Assembly (NCBI GenBank): GCA_028821405.1
Contig: JAPPGK010000026.1
Coordinates: 1 to 45,016, forward strand
DNA from: Gammaproteobacteria bacterium
Lineage (GTDB): Bacteria > Pseudomonadota > Gammaproteobacteria > Pseudomonadales > Azotimanducaceae
Length of the DNA stretch: 45,016 nucleotides
Direction: 5' to 3'
How positions within the stretch are numbered: position 1 is the first letter of the stretch; the number at the start of each line of letters is the position of its first letter. Below the pieces are notes generated by a model that ran no database searches, had not been told where the DNA came from, and was given only the letters and a program-made list of their open reading frames with translations. The translations under genes and the position numbers were made by a program. Below, piece by piece: positions 8,575-16,456 of this stretch.

Positions 8575-9579
8575 ATGGAACTGACGGTGGCAAGGACTGG
8601 GGTAGAGCGGTCACCCATCGAGAAGAAGCCGAGCGTCGTCTTCGAGGTGCCGGACTTGGCCCGTCCCGGCGAGCCGGTATCCGCCGAGGAGATCCGCTTC
8701 TTCGTGGACAACGGGTTCCTCGTCAAGAAACGTCTGATCGACAAGACGGCGGTTGAGGAAGCGCTAGGCAGGACTTGGGCGTATTTTGGAGACCAGGTGC
8801 CGATGGCCGAAGGGGCGACGGCACCGACGCCCGACGACGCGTCGACATGGGCGAGTCCTGAGTGGGCACCGATGCCGCGGCCCGATGACTCCGGTACCTA
8901 CCAGGGCCGGCAGCGCATCGTCTACGGCGGGCACACGGTCAAGCTGCACGATCTCGGCGATGCGGACTTCCTGACGAACCTGGTTCCAAACCACCCCCGG
9001 GTCCGCGCGGTCGCCAAGGCGATTCTCGGCGACGATCTCAGACCGAGCGAACGGACCCGCGGCGTCTATGCGGTGTTCCCCACCGCAGGCGAAGTCGATC
9101 CGGACGACCCGGGGAGGCTGACTCGACCGCTCGGTCCGCATACCGACCAGGTCTGCCAACAGCTGAATGCGTGCGCCTACCTCGACGATGTCCCGCCCCG
9201 CAGCGGCGGCTTCACGGTCTATCCGGGCAGCCACGCGATCATGTTCCGCGCGCATCGCTTCGAGGCGAACTGGTCGCCGCTTCCCGACTTCCGAGACGCC
9301 GTGAGACGGGTTGTCGCGGAAATCGAACCCGTCGAGTTCGCGGGTGACAAGGGCGACGTCATCTTCTGGCACGGTCGGATGGTCCACTCGGCGGGCGTTC
9401 ATCTTAGCGACTCCATCCGCTGGGCCGTATTCGCCGACTTCACGTTGGATAGGGAGGTCCTCTCGCCCGAGGCGCACAAGCGCATGGGGCAGTTCGAGTG
9501 GTTCAAGGACGCCAAGCGTTTCGCCGAGGACGAGCCGGTGGGCGAGAACATGTGGCGCGGTTGGCGACTGGGCAAATGA
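8575..9579 (+). CDS. Phytanoyl-CoA dioxygenase family protein (first copy)
   Basis: Fe(II)/2-oxoglutarate-dependent oxygenase of the PhyH family, 334 residues from ATG 8575. The facial triad is visible as PHTD (His189, Asp191) and a distal His in WHGRMVHSAG (His271). Arg282 in SIRWAVFADF is the likely 2-oxoglutarate carboxylate ligand. The YPGSH segment before the distal His is typical of PhyH proteins. The start is uncertain: the frame opens at GTG 8521 and another GTG lies at 8587; none has a clear Shine-Dalgarno site. The gene heads a seven-gene operon; its TGA overlaps the next ATG by 3 bases. The substrate is unknown, and PhyH-type enzymes in bacteria hydroxylate many small acids. Confidence 0.88.
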   Translation: MELTVARTGVERSPIEKKPSVVFEVPDLARPGEPVSAEEIRFFVDNGFLVKKRLIDKTAVEEALGRTWAYFGDQVPMAEGATAPTPDDASTWASPEWAPMPRPDDSGTYQGRQRIVYGGHTVKLHDLGDADFLTNLVPNHPRVRAVAKAILGDDLRPSERTRGVYAVFPTAGEVDPDDPGRLTRPLGPHTDQVCQQLNACAYLDDVPPRSGGFTVYPGSHAIMFRAHRFEANWSPLPDFRDAVRRVVAEIEPVEFAGDKGDVIFWHGRMVHSAGVHLSDSIRWAVFADFTLDREVLSPEAHKRMGQFEWFKDAKRFAEDEPVGENMWRGWRLGK

Positions 9580-10859
9580 CGGTCTACTCCCATCTGCGCA
9601 TCTGGGACGGCGTCGCCCACGACTACGCGCCTTTCGATTCCGTTGCTGTCGAAGGCGACGTGATCGTCGGGTTGGGAAACGGCTGGCTGGGCGAGGACTG
9701 CGCTGGCTTGACGGCGATTCCCGGGCTTATCGACGCCCACGTCCACATGGTTCTCGATCCGGCCATCGCATCGCTTGAGGACCAGTTGGCGCAGAAACCC
9801 CGGGTCATCCGCAAGAAGATGGAAGCCCGTGCCGAGGCCATGGTTCGCCACGGCATCACGACCGCCCGGGATCTCGGCGGTGGCAACTGGCTGGAGCTTG
9901 AACTTCGGGATCGTATCAACGCCGGCGAGATCCTCGGCCCGCGCCTCAAGTGCGCCGGTCAGCCCGTCACCTCCGTCAAGGGCCACTGCCACTTCTGGGG
10001 CGGCGAGTCGGCAGACTTGGAAGAGGCGAAAACGGTCATCGAACGCCAGCACGCCCACGGTGTCGATCTCATCAAGCTGATGGCCACGGGCGGCATGCAG
10101 ACGCCTGACAGCCAACCCAAGGACGCCCAGTTCGACCAGGCGACGACCACGGCCATCGTCCGGGCGGCGAAGGAACTCGGCTACGACGTCGCCGCCCACT
10201 GCCACGGCACCCCGGGTATCCGCCATGCGGCGAATGCGGGTGTGCGAAGCATCGAGCATTGTTCGTGGATCGGTGCCGAGGGTAAACGCGAGCCGTACGA
10301 TCCCGCCGTCGCCGCCGAGATCGCCGGCCGGGGCGTGTGGGTGTCGCCGACCATCAACGCCGGTTGGGGTCGTTTTCCGGAGGAGTTCGCCGTTCGCGTG
10401 CGGGAAAACATGCGCGGAATGAAGGCGGCTGGGTGCCGGCTGGTCGCCTCCACGGATGCCGGGATTCCCAATGTTCGCCACCAGGACCTCGCCCGGGCGC
10501 TACCGGTGTTCGCGCGGCTTGCGGAGCTGGAATCGGTCGAAGTTCTGAAGTGCGCGACCAGCGAGTGCGCTGCAGCGTTGGACCTCGGCGATGTCACGGG
10601 CACCTTGCGCGAAGGCATGGCCGCCGATCTACTATTCGTGCGCGGAGATCCATTGGCGGACTTGCAGACCCTGCAACAGCCCGTCAAGGTTGTGGTCCGG
10701 GGCCGGGAAGTCGAACCAGCACAGGAGAACAGCAGGCATGAGTTTTCGAGAGGAAGTCCGGGATTGGCTGGAAGACAACTGTCCACCGACGATCCGCCAG
10801 CCGGCGGGACCCGGCGAAGGCACCGGTGGCGGTCGCCGGGCCACGTACCCGAACCCTGA
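9576..10859 (+). CDS. Metal-dependent amidohydrolase (imidazolonepropionase-like)
   Basis: Amidohydrolase-superfamily hydrolase related to imidazolonepropionase/prolidase-type members. The metal ligands are visible: DAHVH (His55, His57), Lys167 in VDLIKLMATGG (likely carboxylated), His208 and His210 in AAHCHG, His228 in SIEHCSW and Asp294 in ASTDAG. It is cytosolic with no signal peptide. ATG 9576 overlaps the preceding TGA (ATGA), so translation is probably coupled. The enzyme body ends near residue 388 (VVVRGREVEPA), but the frame continues 122 nt into the acyl-CoA dehydrogenase gene, adding an Arg/Gly/Pro-rich tail of low complexity. That tail may be spurious, from a lost stop or a frameshift. 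The operon context suggests hydrolysis of a cyclic amide or lactone in a catabolic path. Confidence 0.88.
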   Translation: MTVYSHLRIWDGVAHDYAPFDSVAVEGDVIVGLGNGWLGEDCAGLTAIPGLIDAHVHMVLDPAIASLEDQLAQKPRVIRKKMEARAEAMVRHGITTARDLGGGNWLELELRDRINAGEILGPRLKCAGQPVTSVKGHCHFWGGESADLEEAKTVIERQHAHGVDLIKLMATGGMQTPDSQPKDAQFDQATTTAIVRAAKELGYDVAAHCHGTPGIRHAANAGVRSIEHCSWIGAEGKREPYDPAVAAEIAGRGVWVSPTINAGWGRFPEEFAVRVRENMRGMKAAGCRLVASTDAGIPNVRHQDLARALPVFARLAELESVEVLKCATSECAAALDLGDVTGTLREGMAADLLFVRGDPLADLQTLQQPVKVVVRGREVEPAQENSRHEFSRGSPGLAGRQLSTDDPPAGGTRRRHRWRSPGHVPEP

Positions 10860-11907
10860 GGTCAAGCTTTGGCTCGACCGCATGGCCGAGAAGGGCTGGA
10901 CGGCGCCGACGTGGCCCAAGGAATACGGCGGCGGCGGACTCACCAAGGAAGAGGCGGGGATCTTGGGCGAAGAGATGCGCCGTATCCGCGCGCGACCCGC
11001 GCACACCAGCATGGGGCTTTCCATGATCGGTCCCGCGCTTTTGGAGTTCGGCTCCGAGGAGCAGAAGCAGGAGCACCTGCCGAAGATCGTGCGCGGCGAG
11101 ATCTGGTGGTGCCAGGGGTATAGCGAGCCCGGCTCCGGCTCGGATCTCGCAAGCCTTTCGACCAAGGCCGTGGACGACGGCGACGACTTCATCGTCAACG
11201 GCTCGAAGATCTGGACCTCCAGCGCCAACTTCGCGGACTGGATGTTCTGCCTGGTGCGAACCGACCCGGATGCGCCCAAGCACGAGGGCATCTCGTTCAT
11301 CCTATTCGACATGGAAACGCCGGGCGTCAGCGTCAAGCCCATCCGGCTGATCAGCGGCGCGTCGCCGTTCTGCCAGACCTTCCTCGACAACGTGCGCGTG
11401 CCGAAACGGAACCTGGTGGGTGAACGCGGCAAGGGCTGGACCGTGGGCAAGCGACTGCTGCAATACGAACGCACGTCCATTGGCGGCGGCGGTGGAGGCG
11501 GCGGGGGCAACCCCATGGCCGACCTCGCCAGACGCTACGTCGGGCAGGCGGGCGGGCAGGTCGCCGATCCCGAGTTGCGCAAACGGCTGATCGCGCACCG
11601 CATCACCGACCGGGCGTTCGGGTTGACCGTTCGCCGCAACGGCGAGGAACTGCGCTCCGGCGGCGCGCCGACGTTCCTGTCGTCCATGTTCAAGCTCTAC
11701 GGCACCGAGCAGAACAAGGCCCGCTACGACCTGATGCTCGACATGATGGGCAGCCAGATGCTCGGCTGGGAGGGCGACGGCTTCGACGGCCGCGAACTGT
11801 CGGCGACCCGGGAGTGGCTGCGCTCGCTCGCCAACTCCATCGAGGGCGGTACGTCCGAGATCCAGTTGAACATCATCGCGAAGCGGATTCTCGGGCTGCC
11901 GGATTGA
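10738..11907 (+). CDS. Acyl-CoA dehydrogenase family protein
   Basis: FAD-dependent acyl-CoA dehydrogenase, 389 residues. The N-terminal helical domain carries PTWPKEYGG; the middle beta domain shows GYSEPGSGSDLASL, the ACAD signature for FAD and substrate binding, followed by VNGSKIWTSSA. The C-terminal helical domain ends SIEGGTSEIQLNIIAKRILG, the standard end of this family. A run of nine Gly (GGGGGGGGG, about residue 250) sits in a loop before the last domain, which is unusual. ATG 10738 has AGGAG at 10723-10727; the longer frame from 10591 lies over the amidohydrolase and is rejected. It would oxidise the alpha-beta bond of an acyl-CoA made within this operon's pathway; the substrate is unknown. 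Confidence 0.93.
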   Translation: MSFREEVRDWLEDNCPPTIRQPAGPGEGTGGGRRATYPNPEVKLWLDRMAEKGWTAPTWPKEYGGGGLTKEEAGILGEEMRRIRARPAHTSMGLSMIGPALLEFGSEEQKQEHLPKIVRGEIWWCQGYSEPGSGSDLASLSTKAVDDGDDFIVNGSKIWTSSANFADWMFCLVRTDPDAPKHEGISFILFDMETPGVSVKPIRLISGASPFCQTFLDNVRVPKRNLVGERGKGWTVGKRLLQYERTSIGGGGGGGGGNPMADLARRYVGQAGGQVADPELRKRLIAHRITDRAFGLTVRRNGEELRSGGAPTFLSSMFKLYGTEQNKARYDLMLDMMGSQMLGWEGDGFDGRELSATREWLRSLANSIEGGTSEIQLNIIAKRILGLPD

Positions 11908-11932
11908 ACGAATACGCGGAAACGGAGGGGAC

Positions 11933-12883
11933 ATGAAGAAGCTAATGGCCTTGGCGGCCTTCGCCTGCATTTCGGCGGCTGCCCAGGAGTTGGAGGAACT
12001 ATCGCTCAGCGAACTGCTCGAGCGTTTCGGGTGGGACTTCGAGGCCACCGAGATCAGCAGCGAAGAGATCGGCGACGGTCTCTACGTGCTGTTCGGCGTC
12101 GGCGGCAACATCGCCGTATCCGTGGGCGAGCAGGGGGTCCTGATCGTCGACGACATGTTCCCGGAGATGATTCCCAAGGTCGAAGCGGCGATCAAGGAGC
12201 TGGGCGGCGACGGGATCGACTTCGCCATCAACACCCACTGGCACTTCGACCACGCCGAGGGGAACCTGGCGGTGGGTCCGGCGGGAACGTGGATCGTCGC
12301 GCATGAGCATTCCGCGCAGATGATGGCCAAGTCGAACCCCATCTATCTGCCCCGCGTTACGACCTATCAGCAGCAGGCCTATCCACCCGATGCGCGCCCG
12401 GCGATCACGTACGACGATCGCATGCGCTTCCACTTCAACGGCGACGTGATCGACCTGATCCACGCCGGTCCCGCGCATACCGCCGGGGATACCGCCGTGA
12501 TCTTCCGCAACCACAACGCCGTGCACTTCGGGGACGTGTTCAACAACGCCGGCTACCCGTTTATCGACGCTGACAGCGGTGGCGGCATCAACGGCATGAT
12601 CACGTTCTGCGAGGCCGTTCTGGCCGAGATCGGCGACGACGGGATCGTTATTCCCGGCCACGGACCGGTGACGGACAGCGCCGCGCTCAAGGCGTACATC
12701 CACATGCTGAAGACCGTTCGTGACCGGGTCTCGGCGATGATGGCGGAGGGGAAGAGCCTGCTCGAGATCGTGGCGTCGCGGCCAACCGCAGAATTCGACG
12801 AGACCTACGGGCCGGAAATGAACTCCCTCGGGCTGGTGGATCGCGCCTACACCAGCCTCAAGCGGGACGCCGCCTCGCAGTGA
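11933..12883 (+). CDS. Metallo-beta-lactamase-fold hydrolase, exported
   Basis: MBL-fold metallo-hydrolase, 316 residues. The zinc site is THWHFDH (His102, His104, Asp106, His107), with later ligands in PAHTAGD, HFGDVF and IPGHGPV. The first about 17 residues (MKKLMALAAFACISAAA) are a signal peptide, so it is probably periplasmic. The overall pattern resembles cyclase-like or quinoprotein-relay MBL proteins found beside dehydrogenases, rather than true beta-lactamases, so antibiotic resistance is not inferred. GGAGGGG precedes the ATG. The gene sits 25 bp after the acyl-CoA dehydrogenase gene, and its TGA overlaps the following GTG start. In the operon it may cleave an ester, thioester or lactone substrate outside the cytoplasm. 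Confidence 0.9.
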   Translation: MKKLMALAAFACISAAAQELEELSLSELLERFGWDFEATEISSEEIGDGLYVLFGVGGNIAVSVGEQGVLIVDDMFPEMIPKVEAAIKELGGDGIDFAINTHWHFDHAEGNLAVGPAGTWIVAHEHSAQMMAKSNPIYLPRVTTYQQQAYPPDARPAITYDDRMRFHFNGDVIDLIHAGPAHTAGDTAVIFRNHNAVHFGDVFNNAGYPFIDADSGGGINGMITFCEAVLAEIGDDGIVIPGHGPVTDSAALKAYIHMLKTVRDRVSAMMAEGKSLLEIVASRPTAEFDETYGPEMNSLGLVDRAYTSLKRDAASQ

Positions 12884-13752
12884 GAGTCACGCCAAGCGAC
12901 GTCACGCTGGGAGCGACGGTTACCGAAGTCAGCTTGGCTGCGCTCTCCGACGACGGGTGGCAGGGCATCGAGGATGCGTTCCATCAGTACGCCGTGCTCG
13001 TCTTCCCGAAGGCGGATCTGACCGAGGACGAGCACATCGCTTTCAGCCGCCGCTTCGGGCCGCTGGAACGGACGCTCTCGAAACGTGCGGAGCGCCCGGA
13101 GATCTCGCTGCTGTCCAACGTCGCCAAGGACGGCAGCATCGCCAAACGGGACGACGCCCTCGGTCTCTTCCTCGAGGGCAACCGCTACTGGCATACGGAC
13201 TCCTCGTTCAAGAAGGTCGCCGCCAAGGCTTCGCTGCTCCGTGCGTTGGAGGTCCCGGACACCGGTGGCGACACCGAGTGGGCGGACATGCGGGCCGCGT
13301 GGGATGCGCTCGACGAGGCGACCCAGGCGCGCCTCGAAGGATTGGTGGCGGAGCACTCCTACGCCTACTCCCAGGGCAAGGTCGGCGGTATCGCGCTACT
13401 CACCGAGAAGGAGCGGGACGCGCTGCCGCCGGTGCAGCACCCCCTCGTCCGAACGCATCCTGCGACCGGTCGAAAGAGCCTCTACGTCGGACGTCACGCC
13501 TCGCACATCGTCGGTATGGACGAACAAGAGGGCAGGGCGCTGTTGGCCAAGCTCACCGAGGACGCCTGCCAGCCGCCCGGGATCTTCCGCCATCAATGGC
13601 ACGCCGGCGACATCGTCGCCTGGGACAACCGCTGCGTGCTGCACCGGGGACACCCGTGGCCCTTCGAGCAGCCGAGGGTCATGCGGCGGACGACGGTGGC
13701 CGGGGACGGCGAGAACTCGTGGGCGCTCGAACGGGAGGCCGTCCATGCTTAG
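12880..13752 (+). CDS. TauD/TfdA-family Fe(II)/2-oxoglutarate dioxygenase
   Basis: Dioxygenase of the TauD/TfdA family (taurine, 2,4-D and related acids), 290 residues. The iron triad is WHTD (His105, Asp107) and His255 in CVLHRGHPW; Arg269/270 after VM is the likely 2-oxoglutarate anchor. The N-terminus TLGATVTEVSLAALSDD and FSRRFGPLE are typical of the family. The GTG start at 12880 overlaps the upstream TGA (GTGA), indicating translational coupling; no separate Shine-Dalgarno site is needed. It overlaps the next gene by 8 bases. The substrate is probably a carboxylate or sulfonate but cannot be read from sequence. Three different 2-oxoglutarate oxygenases in one operon point to stepwise oxidative attack on a recalcitrant compound (inference). 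Confidence 0.92.
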   Translation: MRVTPSDVTLGATVTEVSLAALSDDGWQGIEDAFHQYAVLVFPKADLTEDEHIAFSRRFGPLERTLSKRAERPEISLLSNVAKDGSIAKRDDALGLFLEGNRYWHTDSSFKKVAAKASLLRALEVPDTGGDTEWADMRAAWDALDEATQARLEGLVAEHSYAYSQGKVGGIALLTEKERDALPPVQHPLVRTHPATGRKSLYVGRHASHIVGMDEQEGRALLAKLTEDACQPPGIFRHQWHAGDIVAWDNRCVLHRGHPWPFEQPRVMRRTTVAGDGENSWALEREAVHA

Positions 13753-14581
13753 GCGCGTCGGCGGCTACCTTTTCCCACGCGAGGATGAAGTTCCAGAAGC
13801 CAGTGCCCAGTTGGAGCGGGAAGGCTACGCGGTGCTGCGGGGCGTGCTGTCCCCGCGTCAAATTGGGCCGATCCGCAACGAGATAGCCGGCATCTACGCC
13901 AACCGGCCCCGGGATGGCCGGGCTGGCGTCCAGGACGAGGACTTCCGCTACGAGATGTTCAACAAGAGCCCACGTGCCCAGAAACTCGCGGGTCGGCGGG
14001 AAATCCTCGACGTGATCGAACCGCTCCTTGGCGAGGACTGCCACATCATCGCCAATACCTGCTGGCGCAACCCGTCGGGCACTGAGCACCGTCACGGTGG
14101 GGGCGGCTGGCACATCGACGCGGGGCCCCACATTCCACGTCCGCCGGGTACGCCTTGGCCTGCGGACGTTCCCTACCCGGTGTTCGCCATCGGAGCGCAC
14201 ATCTTCTTGGAAGACTGTCCCATCGAATGCGGTCCGACGGCCGTCATTCCGGGCAGCCACACCTCGGGACAGCCACCGCCCTTCGACCGGCGCATGGACG
14301 AGACGCTCACCTGCCAGGGGCGGGGTGCCCAGCCTTTGACGGTGGTCGCCGGGGATGTCGCCTTGTTCGCGTCCGACGTCTGGCACCGCCGGCTACCGGC
14401 AGGCGAGGGCGACAAGGGACGGTTCTTCCTGCAGGTGCACTACGGGCGCCGGGACATCGCGCAGCGCATCAAGCGCACCAGTACCGTCAACCACGTCGAT
14501 CTCGCCGCCTTGGAGCGCATCCGCTCGAAGCGCGAACGCCGCCTGCTGGGGCTGCATCCGCCCGGCTTCTACGACGGCTGA
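13745..14581 (+). CDS. Phytanoyl-CoA dioxygenase family protein (second copy)
   Basis: Second PhyH-type Fe(II)/2-oxoglutarate oxygenase of the operon, 278 residues. Iron ligands are GWHID (His123, Asp125) and VWHRRLP (His214); Arg226 (GRFFLQVHYG) is the likely 2-oxoglutarate ligand. VIPGSH precedes the distal His as in the family. The start is ATG 13745, inside the last codons of the TauD-type gene (8-base overlap), which gives the family-typical opening with REGYAVLRGVLS. The long open frame from 13085 upstream lies over the TauD gene and is rejected. It is only distantly similar to the first PhyH protein at 8575, so this is not a recent duplication. The function is inferred from family alone. 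Confidence 0.9.
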   Translation: MLRRVGGYLFPREDEVPEASAQLEREGYAVLRGVLSPRQIGPIRNEIAGIYANRPRDGRAGVQDEDFRYEMFNKSPRAQKLAGRREILDVIEPLLGEDCHIIANTCWRNPSGTEHRHGGGGWHIDAGPHIPRPPGTPWPADVPYPVFAIGAHIFLEDCPIECGPTAVIPGSHTSGQPPPFDRRMDETLTCQGRGAQPLTVVAGDVALFASDVWHRRLPAGEGDKGRFFLQVHYGRRDIAQRIKRTSTVNHVDLAALERIRSKRERRLLGLHPPGFYDG

Positions 14582-14588
14582 TGCCGCT

Positions 14589-15800
14589 GTGATCCCCGAA
14601 CGTTGGCGAACGCCCGTCGCCTTTCTCGTGCTTGCGAGCATCGCGATGCCCCTAGGCTTCGCCGCCTGGCGGGCGCTTCTCGACAACTTCGCCATCGAGG
14701 AAGCCGCGTTCACCGGGCGGGAGATCGGCATCCTCCAAAGCCTGCGGGAGATCCCCGGCTTCCTTGCCTTCACCGCCGTGTTCGTGATCCTCGTGTTGCG
14801 CGAACAGACCTTCGCGGTCGTTTCCGTTGCGGTGTTCGGCTTAGGCGTCGCGTTGACCGGCTTCTTTCCCAGCGAGTACGGCCTCTATTTCACCGCCGTG
14901 CTGATGTCCATCGGCTTCCACTACTTCGAGACCATCCGCCAGTCGCTTTCCCTGCAGTGGCTCTCCAAGGCCGAGGCGCCGCGCATCCTCGGTCGCCTGA
15001 TCGGCGTCGGCTCGGCGACCTCGCTCGTTGCGTTCGGGGCGATGTTCGTCGCGCTCAAGGTGTTCGACTTGGAGTACCGCTGGATCTACCTGGCGGCCGG
15101 CGGCGGCGCGCTCCTGATCGCCATCGCGCTCATGGGCTACCCGCACTTCCAGGGCGCGACGCCCCAGCGCAAGGAGATCGTGCTCAGGGGCCGTTATTGG
15201 CTGTACTACGGACTGACGTTCCTGTCCGGGGCGCGACGGCAGATCTTCGTGGTCTTCGCCGGTTTCCTGATGGTCGAGAAGTTCGGCTATTCGGCGGAGA
15301 ACATCGTCGCGCTGATGCTCGCCAACCACCTGTTCAACTGGCTCTTCGCGGAGCGCATCGGCGCCTGGATCGGCCGCATCGGCGAACGCCACGCACTGAC
15401 CTTCGAGTACTGCGGCCTGATCCTCGTGTTCACCGCCTACGCATTCGTCGAGAACGCCTACATGGCCGCCGGCCTCTACATCCTCGACCACATGTTCTTC
15501 GCGCTGTCCATCGCCATCAAGACCTACTTCCAGAAGATCGCCGACCCGGCGGACATCGCCTCCACGGCGGGCGTTTCGTTCACCATCAACCACATCGCCG
15601 CCGTGGTGATCCCGGCGCTGCTTGGCCTCGTCTGGCTGGAATCCCGCGCCTTGGTATTTCTTATCGGTGCGGGCTTTGCGCTGCTGTCGCTGGTGATGGC
15701 CCAGAACGTGCCGCGGCACCCGCGGGAGGGGAACGAAACGGCGTACGGCTGGCGAGACTCAGGATCGACCGTCTGGCCTCGTCAATCGGGTAACGCCTAA
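14589..15800 (+). CDS. MFS-type membrane transporter
   Basis: Inner-membrane carrier of about 403 residues with about 11-12 hydrophobic helices evenly spread, for example FLVLASIAMPLGFAAW and FLAFTAVFVILVL. The layout suggests a major facilitator protein. Between the halves is a short cytosolic loop with Gln/Arg/Lys (ATPQRKEIVLRGRYW). The start is placed at GTG 14589, in frame, 7 bases after the upstream stop; the frame is open further left but only as antisense-like low-quality sequence over the PhyH gene. No Shine-Dalgarno site is evident, so coupling is likely. As the last gene of the catabolic operon it probably imports the substrate or exports a product; specificity is unknown. Confidence 0.85.
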   Translation: MIPERWRTPVAFLVLASIAMPLGFAAWRALLDNFAIEEAAFTGREIGILQSLREIPGFLAFTAVFVILVLREQTFAVVSVAVFGLGVALTGFFPSEYGLYFTAVLMSIGFHYFETIRQSLSLQWLSKAEAPRILGRLIGVGSATSLVAFGAMFVALKVFDLEYRWIYLAAGGGALLIAIALMGYPHFQGATPQRKEIVLRGRYWLYYGLTFLSGARRQIFVVFAGFLMVEKFGYSAENIVALMLANHLFNWLFAERIGAWIGRIGERHALTFEYCGLILVFTAYAFVENAYMAAGLYILDHMFFALSIAIKTYFQKIADPADIASTAGVSFTINHIAAVVIPALLGLVWLESRALVFLIGAGFALLSLVMAQNVPRHPREGNETAYGWRDSGSTVWPRQSGNA

Positions 15801-15805
15801 TGGAA

Positions 15806-16234
15806 TCAACCGCGGCAGAGATTGTCACGACTGAGCAGCTCGACATGGACGTCCGTGAGTCTCTTGTCGACACGCGTGGTATAGACCACGCCTCTGGGGC
15901 GTCGGATGATCTGCGGATTCCCGAAATCCCTCTGAAGTTGCTGGTCGTTTGTGAAAAGAAGCCGTGATCGGCTCACCCGCGCCAGTGCCAGCACATGGGG
16001 ATCATTGGACTCGCGCCGACCTTCCTCCAGAATCCGATTCGATTCCTCATCGACATCACGGTCCTCGACCGAGATCGCGCGCCCGACAAGCTGGGCCACC
16101 TTCATCCACCTGATGAAGCTGCTGGATCCACTGAGCTCGCGGCGTAGCTTGCCTCCAATAGCCAGCTTGCCGCGCCCGTCGGTCAGGCAGTCGAAAAGGT
16201 ACTTGCCGGCTTCCGAACTGGCGGCGCCAAACAC
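15806..16234 (-). pseudogene. PIN-domain protein, N-terminally truncated
   Basis: Resembles the C-terminal three quarters of a PIN-domain ribonuclease toxin (VapC-like). Seen are ESNDPHVLALARVS with an acidic Asp, then LLFTNDQQLQRDF, the usual last acidic motif of PIN proteins. The frame opens at GTG 16234 with FGAASSEAGKYLFDC, but the first beta strand with the invariant catalytic Asp (usually DANV or DTNV) is missing; upstream codons read RRDE instead. It lies head-to-head with the similarly truncated fragment at 16234-16344, as if one deletion removed the 5' ends of both genes. No antitoxin gene is adjacent. It is 5 bp from the convergent MFS gene. It could be expressed from GTG, but activity is doubtful. 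Confidence 0.6.
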
Positions 16235-16344
16235 CTCGTCTCGACGAGAGCGGCGAGGACTACCTGTTCCCAGCCGACGCCTTCGTCGTGATCAATCTGC
16301 CCGAGCGGGTCCGCTCTTCACTTCGGCGGGCCGTATCGGCGTAG
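16234..16344 (+). pseudogene. 3' fragment of a small conserved hypothetical gene
   Basis: In this frame the 36 codons before TAG at 16342 read as convincing protein: LDESGEDYLFPADAFVVINL followed by PERV. This resembles the C-terminus of a small hypothetical family I recall, with a DESGEDYLYP-type motif; that recollection has not been checked. No start codon or family N-terminus lies upstream, where the sequence is antisense to the PIN gene. I read it as a remnant cut at about 16232. Confidence 0.4.
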
Positions 16345-16415
16345 CTGGGCGGTGATTGCCAAATCCGGCCGTCGAAGGCTTGGGTAGCCGTCCCGTTGGC
16401 CAGTCGAACATGCTG

Positions 16416-16435
16416 TTAGGCTAACGCTTACCTAA
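16416..16435. promoter_or_regulatory. Imperfect palindrome before the CoA-transferase gene
   Basis: TTAGG (16416-16420) and CCTAA (16431-16435) flank an inner TAA-CGC-TTA, giving an operator-like inverted repeat 21 bp before the ATG at 16457. No regulator gene is adjacent, so binding is a guess. Confidence 0.35.
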
Positions 16436-16456
16436 GAGCAACTGCGAAGCCGCACC

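Noticed and set aside
11933-12883. Antibiotic-resistance beta-lactamase
   Set aside because: The zinc motif is of the MBL superfamily, but the setting is a catabolic operon and the protein lacks clear class B lactamase features.
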